A stretch of DNA of 64,000 bases. Source: Iodidimonas muriae (GTDB lineage: Bacteria > Pseudomonadota > Alphaproteobacteria > Sphingomonadales > Rhodothalassiaceae). The position numbers and the translations under genes are program-made. Positions 20,952-30,528 of the stretch are shown one piece after another. Within the stretch, counting starts at the first letter, position 1; each line of letters opens with the position of its first letter. The stretch lies in contig NZ_BMOV01000009.1 in assembly GCF_014647255.1 (NCBI RefSeq), forward strand, positions 41,232 to 105,231, written 5' to 3'. The notes beneath the pieces were generated by a model, which worked only from the letters and a program-made list of their open reading frames with translations, was not told the origin of the DNA and searched no databases.

Positions 20952-21547
20952 GTCTCAGCATGATGATCATCAATGGCATTGTCATGATTGCGCTGATGGC
21001 AACGATGGCCTTTTCCGTGCGTCTCAACCGGAAAATCAAAGACATGCGCGGAGCCTTGGCAGACATGGAAGCCCTATTTGAAAATTTCTCTCGTCAGGTG
21101 GACCGGTCGCAATCACTCCTGACCGAAATGCGCGCTGCCGGCGATGCTCTGACCGAAGCGCTTGAAGACTCGGTTTTGGAGGCAGAAAAATCCAATAGCC
21201 GCCTGAGCATTACCATCAACCGGTCGCAATCACTTCAGGCCCGTCTGGAAGAGGCGAGCAGCCTGTCCCCGCGTCCGACAACACCAAACCAGCCTTCAAA
21301 ACCCGACCAGGGCACAAAGACCTCCCCCGGCGCCGATGCACACACTGTGCAAACGCCCCTTGATGAGCATCCCGACACCGAATCCGTGCCCCGAAAACCA
21401 GAAGACGAGGCCGTGCGCAAGGTGTTCTGGCCCCCCGCAAATCCGGCAACGAAAGCGCCATGGCCACAAGCATCCGCATCACAAGAAGGGCAACGCGCTG
21501 CGGAAGAATTGTTGCGTATCTTAAACAAACAGCGGGGGAATAGCTGA
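20948..21547 (+). CDS. DUF6468-like flagellar-cluster protein
   Basis: 199 aa with a GTG start overlapping the fliM stop (GTGA). One N-terminal membrane helix (MIINGIVMIALMATMAFSV), then ~75 residues of coiled coil (DMEALFENFSRQVDRSQSLL and similar) and a long low-complexity Pro/Ser/Thr-rich tail. It matches the alphaproteobacterial family (DUF6468) found between fliM and motE. Its role is not established. Topology suggests an inner-membrane protein with a cytoplasmic coiled coil near the C-ring or stator. Confidence 0.7.
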   Translation: MSLSMMIINGIVMIALMATMAFSVRLNRKIKDMRGALADMEALFENFSRQVDRSQSLLTEMRAAGDALTEALEDSVLEAEKSNSRLSITINRSQSLQARLEEASSLSPRPTTPNQPSKPDQGTKTSPGADAHTVQTPLDEHPDTESVPRKPEDEAVRKVFWPPANPATKAPWPQASASQEGQRAAEELLRILNKQRGNS

Positions 21548-21548
21548 T

Positions 21549-22238
21549 ATGCCGCGCCTCTTGCCTCTTACGATCATCTTGCTCAGCGCCGCTGCCGCCG
21601 TACAGGCATATCAAATTGCCCCGGCCGTGATAAATATGACCGCAGACAAAAGCGACAAAGCGGGAAAGCCCGAACGCAAGGCCGCATTTGGCGACCATGA
21701 ACGTCCTTGGACGACTGATTTTTTGACCAGCGATGCTCCGGAGCAAACACCAGCCAAGACCGATCAGCCCGAAGCCATCTCCCCCTCAAAAAAAGACTAT
21801 GAAGAAGAGTTGCGCACTCTGATGGGGCAAAGATCGCCCGTGCGCGCCCTGCGCCTATTACGGGAGCGTGAAACCGCGATCAAGGCGCAAGAGGCGCATC
21901 TGGCCGATGCGCGGGCCCTGATCGAAGCATCAAGACAAGCCCTGGCCGAAGATCTGGACGATTTGCAGCGACTGCATGATGAGACACGCCGCCTCCTGAC
22001 ACGTCTGGAAACCGCAGAAGAAGAAGATCTGGAGCGCATGTCGGTGCTTTATCAAAATATGAAATCCAAAGAAGCCGCCACAATTCTCAACGATCTTGAT
22101 ACGAATACCATTGCAGCCGTGATCGAACGCATGCCCGAGCGCATTGCAGCCCCCATTCTTGCGCGGATGGATGTCATCAAGGCGCGGGAGGTCATGCGCA
22201 TTTTCGCTGATCGCAAAGCACAAGGCACTTCTGGATAA
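21549..22238 (+). CDS. motE: MotE-like stator/flagellar chaperone
   Basis: 229 aa. Signal peptide or anchor at the start (PRLLPLTIILLSAAAAVQAY), a Pro/Lys-rich linker, a helical coiled-coil region and a C-terminal MgtE-N-like domain: MSVLYQNMKSKEAATILNDL, then IAAVIERMPERIAAPILARM. In rhizobia MotE is a periplasmic chaperone for MotC; in other alphaproteobacteria the same domain follows FliM and is annotated as MotE. It is one base from the DUF6468 stop, so the two are surely co-translated. Confidence 0.75.
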   Translation: MPRLLPLTIILLSAAAAVQAYQIAPAVINMTADKSDKAGKPERKAAFGDHERPWTTDFLTSDAPEQTPAKTDQPEAISPSKKDYEEELRTLMGQRSPVRALRLLRERETAIKAQEAHLADARALIEASRQALAEDLDDLQRLHDETRRLLTRLETAEEEDLERMSVLYQNMKSKEAATILNDLDTNTIAAVIERMPERIAAPILARMDVIKAREVMRIFADRKAQGTSG

Positions 22239-22271
22239 ACCAACCCGCCATCAACGCATGACGGTACCGGA

Positions 22272-23381
22272 CTATTCGAAAGTTTGACGGTGCTGTTTCC
22301 GCCGGTGCTGGCGGCGATCCTGCTTCATCACCACCGTCAGGATCTGCGCGATCTGGCGATAGAATTCCGGCGGAACAAGGCCTTTGATTTCCACCAATGG
22401 ATAAAGCGCCCGCGCCAAACCCGGCGTTTCCACCACTGGAACGCCCGCCTCTTGCGCCACTTCACGAATTTTCAAAGCCACACGATCCACGCCCTTGGCC
22501 AAACAAAGCGGTGCTGGCGTTTTGCCCCGATCATAGCGCAGAGCGATGGCATAATGGGTGGGGTTCATCAAAACCACCGAAGCAGAAGGCACATCGGCCA
22601 TCATCCGGCGTCTTGTCCGTTCACGACGGATTTCACGTAAGCGCGCCTTGATCTGGGGGTCCCCCTCCATCTGCTTATGCTCGTCTTTCACTTCTTTTCT
22701 GGTCATTCGCAATTGCCGTAGCCAATCAAAGCGACGCCACAAAACATCCAGAACCGCAATAACCACATAAACAAGGAGCACGGCAAAAAGCAGCCGCACT
22801 GTCATGGACAACATAAGACGCGCCATGTCATCGGGTGCATAACCCGTGGCATTGCCCGCACTGTCCAGTTCACTATAAATGATTACGGCCACTGTCAGGC
22901 CCACAGCCAACACCTTGCCGACACTTTTCAGGAACTCGACGATAGAGGATAAAGAAAACAGGCGCTTGAATCCGGCAATGGGCGAGACCCGCTCGACCTT
23001 CGGTGTGATCCGCTCGACCGCCGCCATCAAGCCATTTTGCATCCACACCGACAGGAACGCGGACACGGCAAAAAAAGCTGCAATAACCAAGAGCGGACCG
23101 GCAATCGCCAGCATGATCCCGACGGCCAAAGCACGCAGATCCCCTTGCGCCGTGTGCACATCGATATCATGGGCATTGACAATCAAGGTCGCCAGACTGT
23201 CGCTCATAATGGCGCTAAAACTTGACATATAAAACCCTGCGAGAACCACAGCCGCAAGGATCGACATGGCGCCTGTCACCTCACGGGAAAGCGGTAAATT
23301 TCCCTTTTTTCGCGCTTCATCCAGCTTTTTTTCCGTGGGTTCTTCGGTTTTTTGCGACTGATCCTGATTTTCCGCTGCCAT
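22272..23381 (-). CDS. flhB: Flagellar export switch protein FlhB
   Basis: 369 aa. N-terminal EEPTEKKLDEARKKGNLPLS, four membrane helices, then the cytoplasmic domain with the self-cleavage motif NPTH at residues ~273-276. Cleavage at NPTH switches export specificity from rod/hook to filament substrates, together with FliK. The tail is basic and Gln-rich. It is the last gene of flgB-flgC-fliE-fliQ-flhA-fliR-flhB, starting 16 bp after fliR, and converges with motE. Confidence 0.96.
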   Translation of the reverse strand: MAAENQDQSQKTEEPTEKKLDEARKKGNLPLSREVTGAMSILAAVVLAGFYMSSFSAIMSDSLATLIVNAHDIDVHTAQGDLRALAVGIMLAIAGPLLVIAAFFAVSAFLSVWMQNGLMAAVERITPKVERVSPIAGFKRLFSLSSIVEFLKSVGKVLAVGLTVAVIIYSELDSAGNATGYAPDDMARLMLSMTVRLLFAVLLVYVVIAVLDVLWRRFDWLRQLRMTRKEVKDEHKQMEGDPQIKARLREIRRERTRRRMMADVPSASVVLMNPTHYAIALRYDRGKTPAPLCLAKGVDRVALKIREVAQEAGVPVVETPGLARALYPLVEIKGLVPPEFYRQIAQILTVVMKQDRRQHRRKQHRQTFE

Positions 23382-23397
23382 TGCTTTGAGACCCTGA

Positions 23398-24162
23398 TCA
23401 ATAAATTTCGATAACGGTCAGCCAATCGGCATAAACGTCGCGGAACGTCATCAACATGCCGCTGATGACAAGGATCAGCATCAACACACCGCCCGCCACG
23501 GCAGCGGGAATGGACACAAAAAATACTGGCAATTGCTGCATCGCCTTATTCATCAATCCAAGCCCAAGATAATAGACAAAGCCCAGAACGAGAAATGGCG
23601 AAGCCAATTGCACTGCAAGGCGGAAGCCCGTAGCCACCACCGCGATAAAATTCTGAGTCATCGCCGTAATATCGGGAGGCTGGCCAAGCGGCATTCCCGC
23701 ATAGCTGCGGGCCAGAGCATCAATGCTCAGCAAATGCAGTCCCGACGCGAAAATGAAGACCAGTCCGGCAAGCAACAAAAATCCGCCGATAACCGAACCC
23801 AACTGAATTGCAACATTCGGCATCACAAAGATGTTCGACAGCCCGATGATCTGGGAGATCATCTGGCCCGCAGAAATCAAGGCGGTGATGAACATTCGCG
23901 CCGAAAGCCCCAGAAACAGCCCCACAAGAACCTCGATGAAAACGTCTTGAAACAGCAAAAACGGCTCCGAAGGCAGGCGCAATGTCTCCGGTCTGACAAT
24001 GGGAGCCAGCGCCCAAGTCAACACCAAAGCCGCAATCAAACGTATCCGGGTGGACAGGAAGCTTTCTCCGAAGCCGGGTATAAACATCAAAGCCGTGCCG
24101 ATACGGGAAAAAACCAGCATCAGCAGATACAACTCACCGCTGAGAAAGGCTTGCACGGTCAT
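23398..24162 (-). CDS. fliR: Flagellar export gate protein FliR
   Basis: 254 aa from the ATG at 24162, which has GGAAGGGG 9 bp upstream. The open frame extends to 24369, but the extra 69 codons overlap flhA and are not FliR-like. It is a multi-spanning membrane protein with FliR positions such as FSRIGTALMFIPGFGESFLS and RLALVLTWALAP-like helices, and PAAVAGGVLMLILVISG near the end. FliR caps the FliP-FliQ pore. The flhA stop lies 19 bp upstream. Confidence 0.93.
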   Translation of the reverse strand: MTVQAFLSGELYLLMLVFSRIGTALMFIPGFGESFLSTRIRLIAALVLTWALAPIVRPETLRLPSEPFLLFQDVFIEVLVGLFLGLSARMFITALISAGQMISQIIGLSNIFVMPNVAIQLGSVIGGFLLLAGLVFIFASGLHLLSIDALARSYAGMPLGQPPDITAMTQNFIAVVATGFRLAVQLASPFLVLGFVYYLGLGLMNKAMQQLPVFFVSIPAAVAGGVLMLILVISGMLMTFRDVYADWLTVIEIY

Positions 24163-24181
24163 GTTGCTGCCCCTTCCCGCA

Positions 24182-26245
24182 CTATAATTGATCGATGCTG
24201 CTGACGGGGATGCGGGGATCCAACTCATTATGGGAAAGGATGGGCGTGGTGGGGCTAACCCGTTCCAGCAAAGACCGTACAAAAGGACGTGCGGCCGCCC
24301 CGACCAGAAGAGCGGGCCAACAGGTGGCGCTAGCATGTTGTTGGATACGCGAGCGAGCCGCCGTGACAAACTCGCTCACCAAAGAAGGCGGCATGGCGAA
24401 ATTGCGATCCTCGCCATCACTGGAGATATGCTCCAAAAACGCCTGCTCCCATTTCGGGGACAAGGCAATAACCGGAATAAAACCGTCATTGCTTTTCAGC
24501 ATAGCGGAAATCTGTGCCGCCAGTCTTGTGCGCACATGTTCGGTAATCAATGTGATATTGCGGGTCCAGCCCACAGCTTCGGAAATAGCTTCCAGAATAA
24601 GTGGGAAATTCCGGATCGACACCCGCTCTACCAATAAATTCTGCAACACCCGTTGAACGGCAGTGGCCGATAAATGCGTGGGCACGATATCCGCCATCAA
24701 CTTTTCATAATCCGGATCGAGATTATCCAAAAGACGTTGGAACGCCGCATAATTCAACAAGCGATGAAGCTGCCCTTTCAGCACTTCCGCCAGATGCGTG
24801 ATGATCACACTTTCCGGGTCCACCACCGTTAATCCACGGGCTTCCGCACTATCGGCAGTGGCATCGTCCACCCATTTTGCGGGCAAGCCGAAGGTCGGTT
24901 CCTGCGTGGCTTCACCGACAACATCCACCTCGCCGCCATTGGGATTGATCACCAATTTGCGCCCCATGCGCACTTCCCCGCGCGCCACTTCCACATCATG
25001 GACCAAAAGCACATATTGATTGGCCGCCACATACGCATCGTCGCGAATTCTGACCGACGGCAGCAAAAAACCCAATTCCCGCGCAAAGCGCAAGCGCAGG
25101 GATTTGACTTTGGGAGCCAGCCCCTTATCCGGACTAGCGATCAGCGGTAAAAGCTGGCTGCCGACCCGCACCTCCACATCGTCAACCTTCAACGAGGATT
25201 CCACACTGTCATCTTCCCGGGGCCGGGTTTGCTGCTCTTCTTGTAAATCCAAAGCCGCACGCTCTCGCGCCAGTCTTTTTTGCGTCATCCATCCCACACC
25301 GGCAGCCGCTCCGCCCATCAGAAAAAACGGCACAGACGGCAAGCCGGGCATCAAGGCAAACATCAACATCAAACCGCCCAACAGCATCAAAGCTTTTGGA
25401 TAACCACCAAGTTGCGAAACAACGCTCACATGGGCACTGCCGATATTCGACCCTTTGGCAACCAACAGGCCGGCAGCCAAAGACACCACAAGCGCCGGAA
25501 CCTGGCTTGCAAGACCATCGCCTACCGTTAAAATGGTATAGGATGCGGCGGCTTCGGACACATCCAGCCCCATTTGCACCACACCGATGATCATCCCGCC
25601 GATAATATTGATGGCGGTGATGATCAAGCCGGCAATGGCATCGCCGCGCACAAATTTCGACGCCCCGTCCATAGACCCGAAGAAAGAACTTTCATCTTCA
25701 AGCTGCTTACGGCGTGTGCGGGCGGTTTTGTCATCGATAAGCCCTGCCGAAAGGTCCGCATCGATGGCCATTTGCTTTCCGGGAATAGCATCAAGGGTAA
25801 AGCGCGCCCCCACTTCGGCAATGCGTGTCGCGCCTTTGGTAATCACCACAAAATTGACAGTGATCAAAATCGCAAAAACGATCAACCCGATGACAAAATT
25901 TCCGGAAATAATCAGGTTCGACAAACCTTCAATCACCCCGCCCGCTGCATCAGAGCCGGTATGCCCTTCACTTAAAATCAGGCGGGTCGAGGCGATGTTC
26001 AGCGCCAAACGGAACATGGTTGCAACAAGCAAAACAACGGGAAAACTGGAAAAATCCAGTGGTTTTTCAATCCACAGAGCCACCAGCAAAATCAAAAACG
26101 ACAAAGCGATAGAAGCCGTCAGGCCCGCATCCAAAGCCCAGGATGGCATCGGCAGGAACAAAACCGCCAACACCCCCAAAATACCGATGGCAAAAGCCAG
26201 ATCCTGATGGCGACGGGCATTCTCAAAAGAGGCGGTCATGGCCAT
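24182..26245 (-). CDS. flhA: Flagellar export gate protein FlhA
   Basis: 687 aa from the ATG at 26245; an in-frame TTG at 26251 overlaps the fliQ stop and is less likely. Eight N-terminal membrane helices span residues ~20-310, with the FHIPEP-family segment SSFPVVLLVATMFRLALNIA and the proton-pathway region around VKFVRGDAIAGL-like residues. The large cytoplasmic domain is the docking platform for chaperone-substrate complexes: HLAEVLKGQLHRLLNYAAFQ and the EHVRTRLAAQISAM area. Lengths and motifs are normal for the family. Confidence 0.96.
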   Translation of the reverse strand: MAMTASFENARRHQDLAFAIGILGVLAVLFLPMPSWALDAGLTASIALSFLILLVALWIEKPLDFSSFPVVLLVATMFRLALNIASTRLILSEGHTGSDAAGGVIEGLSNLIISGNFVIGLIVFAILITVNFVVITKGATRIAEVGARFTLDAIPGKQMAIDADLSAGLIDDKTARTRRKQLEDESSFFGSMDGASKFVRGDAIAGLIITAINIIGGMIIGVVQMGLDVSEAAASYTILTVGDGLASQVPALVVSLAAGLLVAKGSNIGSAHVSVVSQLGGYPKALMLLGGLMLMFALMPGLPSVPFFLMGGAAAGVGWMTQKRLARERAALDLQEEQQTRPREDDSVESSLKVDDVEVRVGSQLLPLIASPDKGLAPKVKSLRLRFARELGFLLPSVRIRDDAYVAANQYVLLVHDVEVARGEVRMGRKLVINPNGGEVDVVGEATQEPTFGLPAKWVDDATADSAEARGLTVVDPESVIITHLAEVLKGQLHRLLNYAAFQRLLDNLDPDYEKLMADIVPTHLSATAVQRVLQNLLVERVSIRNFPLILEAISEAVGWTRNITLITEHVRTRLAAQISAMLKSNDGFIPVIALSPKWEQAFLEHISSDGEDRNFAMPPSLVSEFVTAARSRIQQHASATCWPALLVGAAARPFVRSLLERVSPTTPILSHNELDPRIPVSSIDQL

Positions 26246-26247
26246 GC

Positions 26248-26514
26248 TCAATATCCGTGAATCATCAGGTCAACGAGGAATTCCGTATATTGCGACATCA
26301 CCTGATACATATAAGGGAGTGACAAAAGCACCGTGAAGAAGATGGCAAATATCTTCGGCACAAAAGTCAGGGTAATTTCCTGTATCTGCGTCAGGGCCTG
26401 AAAGAAGGCAATGGCCAGCCCCGAAAGCAAAGCCGCAATAAGTGCCGGACCTACCGCCATCAAACCAGCCCAAAGCCCTTCGCGGATAACCGTGATTACA
26501 TCGGCCTCATTCAC
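26248..26514 (-). CDS. fliQ: Flagellar export gate protein FliQ
   Basis: 88 aa with two membrane helices (GPALIAALLSGLAIAFFQAL and FVPKIFAIFFTVLLSLPYMY), as in all FliQ proteins. Starts with GTG at 26514, placed 6 bp after a good AGGAG. FliQ forms the lower coil of the FliPQR pore. It lies between fliE (22 bp) and flhA, overlapping or abutting flhA within a few bases. Confidence 0.93.
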   Translation of the reverse strand: MNEADVITVIREGLWAGLMAVGPALIAALLSGLAIAFFQALTQIQEITLTFVPKIFAIFFTVLLSLPYMYQVMSQYTEFLVDLMIHGY

Positions 26515-26536
26515 AGTGCTCTCCTGCGCTGCGCGC

Positions 26537-26854
26537 CTAGATCGGCATTCGCAGGATTTCCTGATAAGCGCTTACCAGCCGATCCCGCACTGCAACCACC
26601 GACTGAACGGTCAGATCCGCTGCCATCACCGATTGCACCACTTCGCGGACACTGGCCTTGCCGCGCATCGCGGCCGAGGTTACCGCTTCACTTTCACGCA
26701 CCGTGGCAACAGCGTCCGCAACACCGGCCTTCATGAAGGCTTCGAAATCGCCCTCTTTGACACGTTCGATCGAACCGGGACCGTCAAGCCCCATATCCTG
26801 CCCGATGCGATACGCCCCGGCAGCTTGTCCAACGGGGAAAATGCCTGTCACCAT
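26537..26854 (-). CDS. fliE: Flagellar hook-basal body protein FliE
   Basis: 105 aa. The C-terminal half has the FliE pattern: VREVVQSVMAADLTVQSVVA and VRDRLVSAYQEILRMPI. FliE connects the MS ring and export gate to the proximal rod and is the first rod-class export substrate. It lies in the usual place after flgB and flgC, 48 bp from flgC. Confidence 0.93.
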   Translation of the reverse strand: MVTGIFPVGQAAGAYRIGQDMGLDGPGSIERVKEGDFEAFMKAGVADAVATVRESEAVTSAAMRGKASVREVVQSVMAADLTVQSVVAVRDRLVSAYQEILRMPI

Positions 26855-26902
26855 GACTGAATTTCTTTCTAGCTGTATCTTTGTTTCATTCCGTGCCGCT
26901 CA

Positions 26903-27319
26903 TCAGGCGCGGCGCAAAAGATCCACTGTGCTCATAAGCATTGTCCGCGCCTGCTCAATCACATTCAGATTGGCCTGATAGCTGCGCGAGGCTTCCCGCA
27001 TATCCGACATTTCGATCAAAGGCTCCACATTGGGCATGCGCAAAATACCCTCTTCATCTGCGGCGGGGTGGCCGGGGCTGTACAGCTCGCGGAAATCCGA
27101 CCGGTCAACACCCACATTGCGAATTGTCACCATCTCGGCTCCGGATGCCCGATCAAGCACGCTATCAAAAACAACCGTTTTACGCCGATAGGGATCACCG
27201 CCCGGAGCGTCTGCCGTTGATCCGGCATTGGCGATATTTTCAGACACAACCCGCAAGCGCATGCTTTGCGCTTCCAGCCCATGGGCGGCGATTTTCATCG
27301 TTGCTGCAAGTGGATCCAT
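26903..27319 (-). CDS. flgC: Flagellar proximal rod protein FlgC
   Basis: 138 aa from the ATG at 27319; a GTG one codon upstream is possible. The N-terminal rod/hook signature (SMRLRVVSENIANAGSTADA) and the C-terminal coiled coil (EASRSYQANLNVIEQARTML) are both present. FlgC follows flgB by about 45 bp. It is exported by the flagellar secretion system without a signal peptide. Confidence 0.95.
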   Translation of the reverse strand: MDPLAATMKIAAHGLEAQSMRLRVVSENIANAGSTADAPGGDPYRRKTVVFDSVLDRASGAEMVTIRNVGVDRSDFRELYSPGHPAADEEGILRMPNVEPLIEMSDMREASRSYQANLNVIEQARTMLMSTVDLLRRA

Positions 27320-27364
27320 CACTCGTTTTCCCTTATTGAAAGCGCTTGCCCCAAATCCTCAGGG

Positions 27365-27766
27365 TCAGGCGCGGAAGCTCATGGCTGTGCGCATCATTTC
27401 GGATGTTTTGCCTAAAACCAGATTGGTCATTTCATAAGCACCGGAAATTTCGGTGGCTTTCATCATTTCCTGTTCCAGCAAAACGCTGTTGCCGCTTGGC
27501 GCGCGCTCCCAGCCATCAGCCCGACGGTCGGTTGCAAATTTCTGCTCGCCCGAGACCGGCATAAGATGACCGGGATCGGTACGCACCGCCGCCATATGGC
27601 GCCCGAAATTGCGGTCGATAACAGCGTCGAAAGGCTTCAGATCCTGCATCTTGAAGCCCGGCGTATCGGCATTCGCAACATTTTGAGCCACAAGCTGATG
27701 GCGCTCTTCCAAATAAGAAAGACGCATTTTTGACAGCGTAACCACTTCAATACCGTCCAACAGCAT
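27365..27766 (-). CDS. flgB: Flagellar proximal rod protein FlgB
   Basis: 133 aa, starting at ATG 27766 with a ribosome site AAGGAGGG. The rod-family N-terminal motif is LEERHQLVAQNVANADTPGF, and the C-terminal helix includes ATEISGAYEMTNLVLGKTSE. First gene of a seven-gene operon running leftward to flhB. Its promoter must lie in the 157-bp gap (27767-27923) shared with the divergent fliI. Confidence 0.95.
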   Translation of the reverse strand: MLLDGIEVVTLSKMRLSYLEERHQLVAQNVANADTPGFKMQDLKPFDAVIDRNFGRHMAAVRTDPGHLMPVSGEQKFATDRRADGWERAPSGNSVLLEQEMMKATEISGAYEMTNLVLGKTSEMMRTAMSFRA

Positions 27767-27923
27767 AAAACGACCCTCCTTGAACGCTTTCCTGCAGTAT
27801 GTCGGCTTGATTTTAAGGGCTATTTAAAAGCAACAATTTTATATGTTTACCTGATTTTCAAATGGTGGTGACAAACTGGTCAGACGGCAAAGTAATCGTG
27901 AGAAAAAACCTAAATAAAATTAT

Positions 27924-29378
27924 ATGAAAATATTCGACGAATTCACTTCGGCAGTTCGCGCCTTGCCCGGACCGCGATGGCGGGGAACGGTGGTTTCAAC
28001 CATTGGCCGTACCTTGATTGTTGCAGGTTTGGACACACAGCTTGCCGTTGGCGATATCTGCACGGTTATAAGGCGCGACGGATCAAAGCTGCCCTCTGAG
28101 GTGATCGGCTTTCGTGATGGCGAAACCATTATCATGCCGCTGGGAGAATTGGGCGGCATCGGCCATGGTGCTCCCGTCTATTTTGACGGGGTTTATTTCA
28201 GTGTCCGGCCCAGCGACGGATGGCTGGGTCGTATTGTCAATGGATTGGGTCAACCCATCGATGGTCTTGGCCCATTACCGCAAGGGGAATTCACTCTGCC
28301 CGTGCGGGGAACGCCGCCTCCGGCGCTGGACCGCAAGCCGGTGGGGCAAAGGCTCCATACAGGAATTCGCGCCGTCGACGTGTTCACCCCCTTATGTCGG
28401 GGACAAAGGCTTGGCATTTTCGCCGGGTCCGGCGTTGGAAAGTCCACCTTGCTCTCCATGCTGGCACGAAATTCCGAAAGTCGTGTCACAGTCATCGGCC
28501 TGATTGGAGAGCGGGGGCGCGAAGTTCGGGAGTTTGTCTCGAATTTGGGCAAGCACGGGCTTTCACGGTCCATCATTGTGGCGGCAACATCGGACGAAAG
28601 TCCTCTGATGCGCCGTCAGGCCAGCTATCTTACCTTGGCTCTTGCAGAAGATCAGCGCAAACGCGGACGGCAGGTTTTGTGCATGATGGATAGTGTAACC
28701 CGCTTTGCCATGGCATTACGGGAAATTGGCCTCGCGGCCATGGAGCCGCCCACGGCAAAAGGCTATCCTCCCTCGGTATTTTCAGAACTGCCCCGGCTTT
28801 TGGAACGGGCCGGCCCAGGCACCCGACAACAAGGCGATATCACCGGAATTTATACAGTTCTGGTGGATGGCGATGACCATAATGAACCGATCGCCGATGC
28901 CGTCCGCGGGATTTTGGATGGCCATGTCATCCTGTCGCGCTCCATTGCGGAACGCGGACGCTTTCCAGCCGTTGATATTCTCAAAAGCCTGTCGCGCATG
29001 CTGCCCGATTGCCATAGCGATTGGGAATATGCGGTATATCGCCAGGCACGCAAATGGATCGCCGTCTATGAAGAACGGGAAGAACTGATCAAGCTCGGTG
29101 CTTATCAACCGGGCAACGATCCTGAACTGGATCGTGCCATCGCGCTTTATCCGCAAATCGATGCCTTTCTCAGCCAGCAAAGCAATGACCAAGGCGAAGA
29201 CATATCGACCTTCGAACAATTGGCAAAGATCATCGATTTCACACAAAAGCCGCCCCATGAAGACAGCTTGGGACATGACAACAAAAAGCCCAAAAGCCCG
29301 ACGGACCAGCCGCCCATAGAAACGGCTTTGGCCCCCGCCCCGGCGCAGGTTATGAGCAATTTCAAATCCAATAGCTAA
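27924..29378 (+). CDS. fliI: Flagellar export ATPase FliI
   Basis: 484 aa, about 40 longer than the E. coli protein because of a polar C-terminal extension after residue ~440. It has the F1-beta-like core, with Walker A in FAGSGVGKST (~166-175), the Walker B region (LCMMDSVTRFAMALREI), and the T3SS ATPase signature PSVFSELPRLLERAG. FliI energises loading of substrates into the export gate with FliH. No fliJ follows: flgL, on the other strand, ends 81 bp downstream. Confidence 0.96.
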   Translation: MKIFDEFTSAVRALPGPRWRGTVVSTIGRTLIVAGLDTQLAVGDICTVIRRDGSKLPSEVIGFRDGETIIMPLGELGGIGHGAPVYFDGVYFSVRPSDGWLGRIVNGLGQPIDGLGPLPQGEFTLPVRGTPPPALDRKPVGQRLHTGIRAVDVFTPLCRGQRLGIFAGSGVGKSTLLSMLARNSESRVTVIGLIGERGREVREFVSNLGKHGLSRSIIVAATSDESPLMRRQASYLTLALAEDQRKRGRQVLCMMDSVTRFAMALREIGLAAMEPPTAKGYPPSVFSELPRLLERAGPGTRQQGDITGIYTVLVDGDDHNEPIADAVRGILDGHVILSRSIAERGRFPAVDILKSLSRMLPDCHSDWEYAVYRQARKWIAVYEEREELIKLGAYQPGNDPELDRAIALYPQIDAFLSQQSNDQGEDISTFEQLAKIIDFTQKPPHEDSLGHDNKKPKSPTDQPPIETALAPAPAQVMSNFKSNS

Positions 29379-29459
29379 AACTGGGTACAACAGCGAAGAC
29401 CGGGGCCGAAAAAAAAGCCCACATCTGCGAGCCTTTGTCGATCAACATATACGACAGCA

Positions 29460-30518
29460 TCAGCGCAAGAAATTGATCAAAGAGAGATTGGCAATACGCG
29501 ATGTCAAGGTGAATGCCGTTTCCAGCTGACCGATCAGTCCTTGCAACCGGATCTGTGTTTCAAACGGATCTGCAGATTCCAGTGTCACGACCCGCTCGTT
29601 AATCAGGCCGGACAGTGCGTCATTGCGGGTGCTGATATTTGCGGCCAACCGTTGATCGTTCCCCAATTGGCTTTGAGCCACTCGCAAATCATCAAGACCA
29701 GAGGTCAGGCTGTCAAAGGCCCCTTGCATGATGGTCCTATAGGCATCCGGGGCAAGACCTGCCGGATCAAAGCTGGCAAAAACCGCCAGTCCCTTGATGA
29801 TGTCGCGCACCGCTCCATCATTGGCATCCATTCCCATCGACACCGTCACATCATCGGCAAGACGCGCCTCGACCCGCGGGCTACCGCTTGGCGCACCATT
29901 ATAGAATGTCTCTTCAAAATTCTGCCCCGCTGGTCCGACATCATTGAAGATATCATCCAGGCTCGCCAGAAACGTCGTGGCCGACGCCGCATCAACGGGC
30001 GGATTGGCAAGAATGGCCGCATCGATCACGTCTTTGGGGGAAAATCCTGTAGCAGGGTTTACCGTGGCAAAATCCTGCAATGGAGAGCGGTCCCCCGCAA
30101 CACCGCTGAACAAAAAGCGGCTTCCATCACTGACATTCAGTGCCGCCACCACTTCATCCAAAGCCCCCCGCGCCGCATTTTGCAGGCTGGCCCGGACAGT
30201 TTCATTCAGGTCGTCCAGTCCCGTTGCGGCAATGGTGACGACCTGCGTCAAAGGCGCATCGAGAGACTGCATCGCCTGCTGTTTCAAATCTGCGCGGCTT
30301 TGGAACAGATCAATAGACTGGCGGTCCGCCTCAATCCGCGAAAAGCGCGCCCGCAAATCCGTCAAGGTGGCCAAGACACCCGGCCCTTCCGAGGCAAGAT
30401 CGGTTTTGCGCCCCGTAACGGATGCCTCCTGAAAGCGGGCAACGTCCCCCTCCAGGTTACGCACCTGATTGGCAGCTCGAAGCTGGGCACCAAGCGTTGA
30501 CGGCGTAATCATTGCCAT
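29460..30518 (-). CDS. flgL: Hook-filament junction protein FlgL
   Basis: 352 aa. It is flagellin-like at both ends. The N-terminal coiled coil carries LGAQLRAANQVRNLEGDVAR, and the C-terminal helix carries FETQIRLQGLIGQLETAFTL and ASRIANLSLINFL. The middle is variable. FlgL (HAP3) joins FlgK to the filament. It starts 10 bp after flgK and ends the flgE-flgK-flgL operon. Confidence 0.9.
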   Translation of the reverse strand: MAMITPSTLGAQLRAANQVRNLEGDVARFQEASVTGRKTDLASEGPGVLATLTDLRARFSRIEADRQSIDLFQSRADLKQQAMQSLDAPLTQVVTIAATGLDDLNETVRASLQNAARGALDEVVAALNVSDGSRFLFSGVAGDRSPLQDFATVNPATGFSPKDVIDAAILANPPVDAASATTFLASLDDIFNDVGPAGQNFEETFYNGAPSGSPRVEARLADDVTVSMGMDANDGAVRDIIKGLAVFASFDPAGLAPDAYRTIMQGAFDSLTSGLDDLRVAQSQLGNDQRLAANISTRNDALSGLINERVVTLESADPFETQIRLQGLIGQLETAFTLTSRIANLSLINFLR

Positions 30519-30528
30519 AAGACGTCCC

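Noticed and set aside
29541..30500. 319-codon plus-strand frame opposite flgL, and similar ones opposite flgE, fliF and fliM
   Set aside because: All are antisense to well-recognised flagellar genes.
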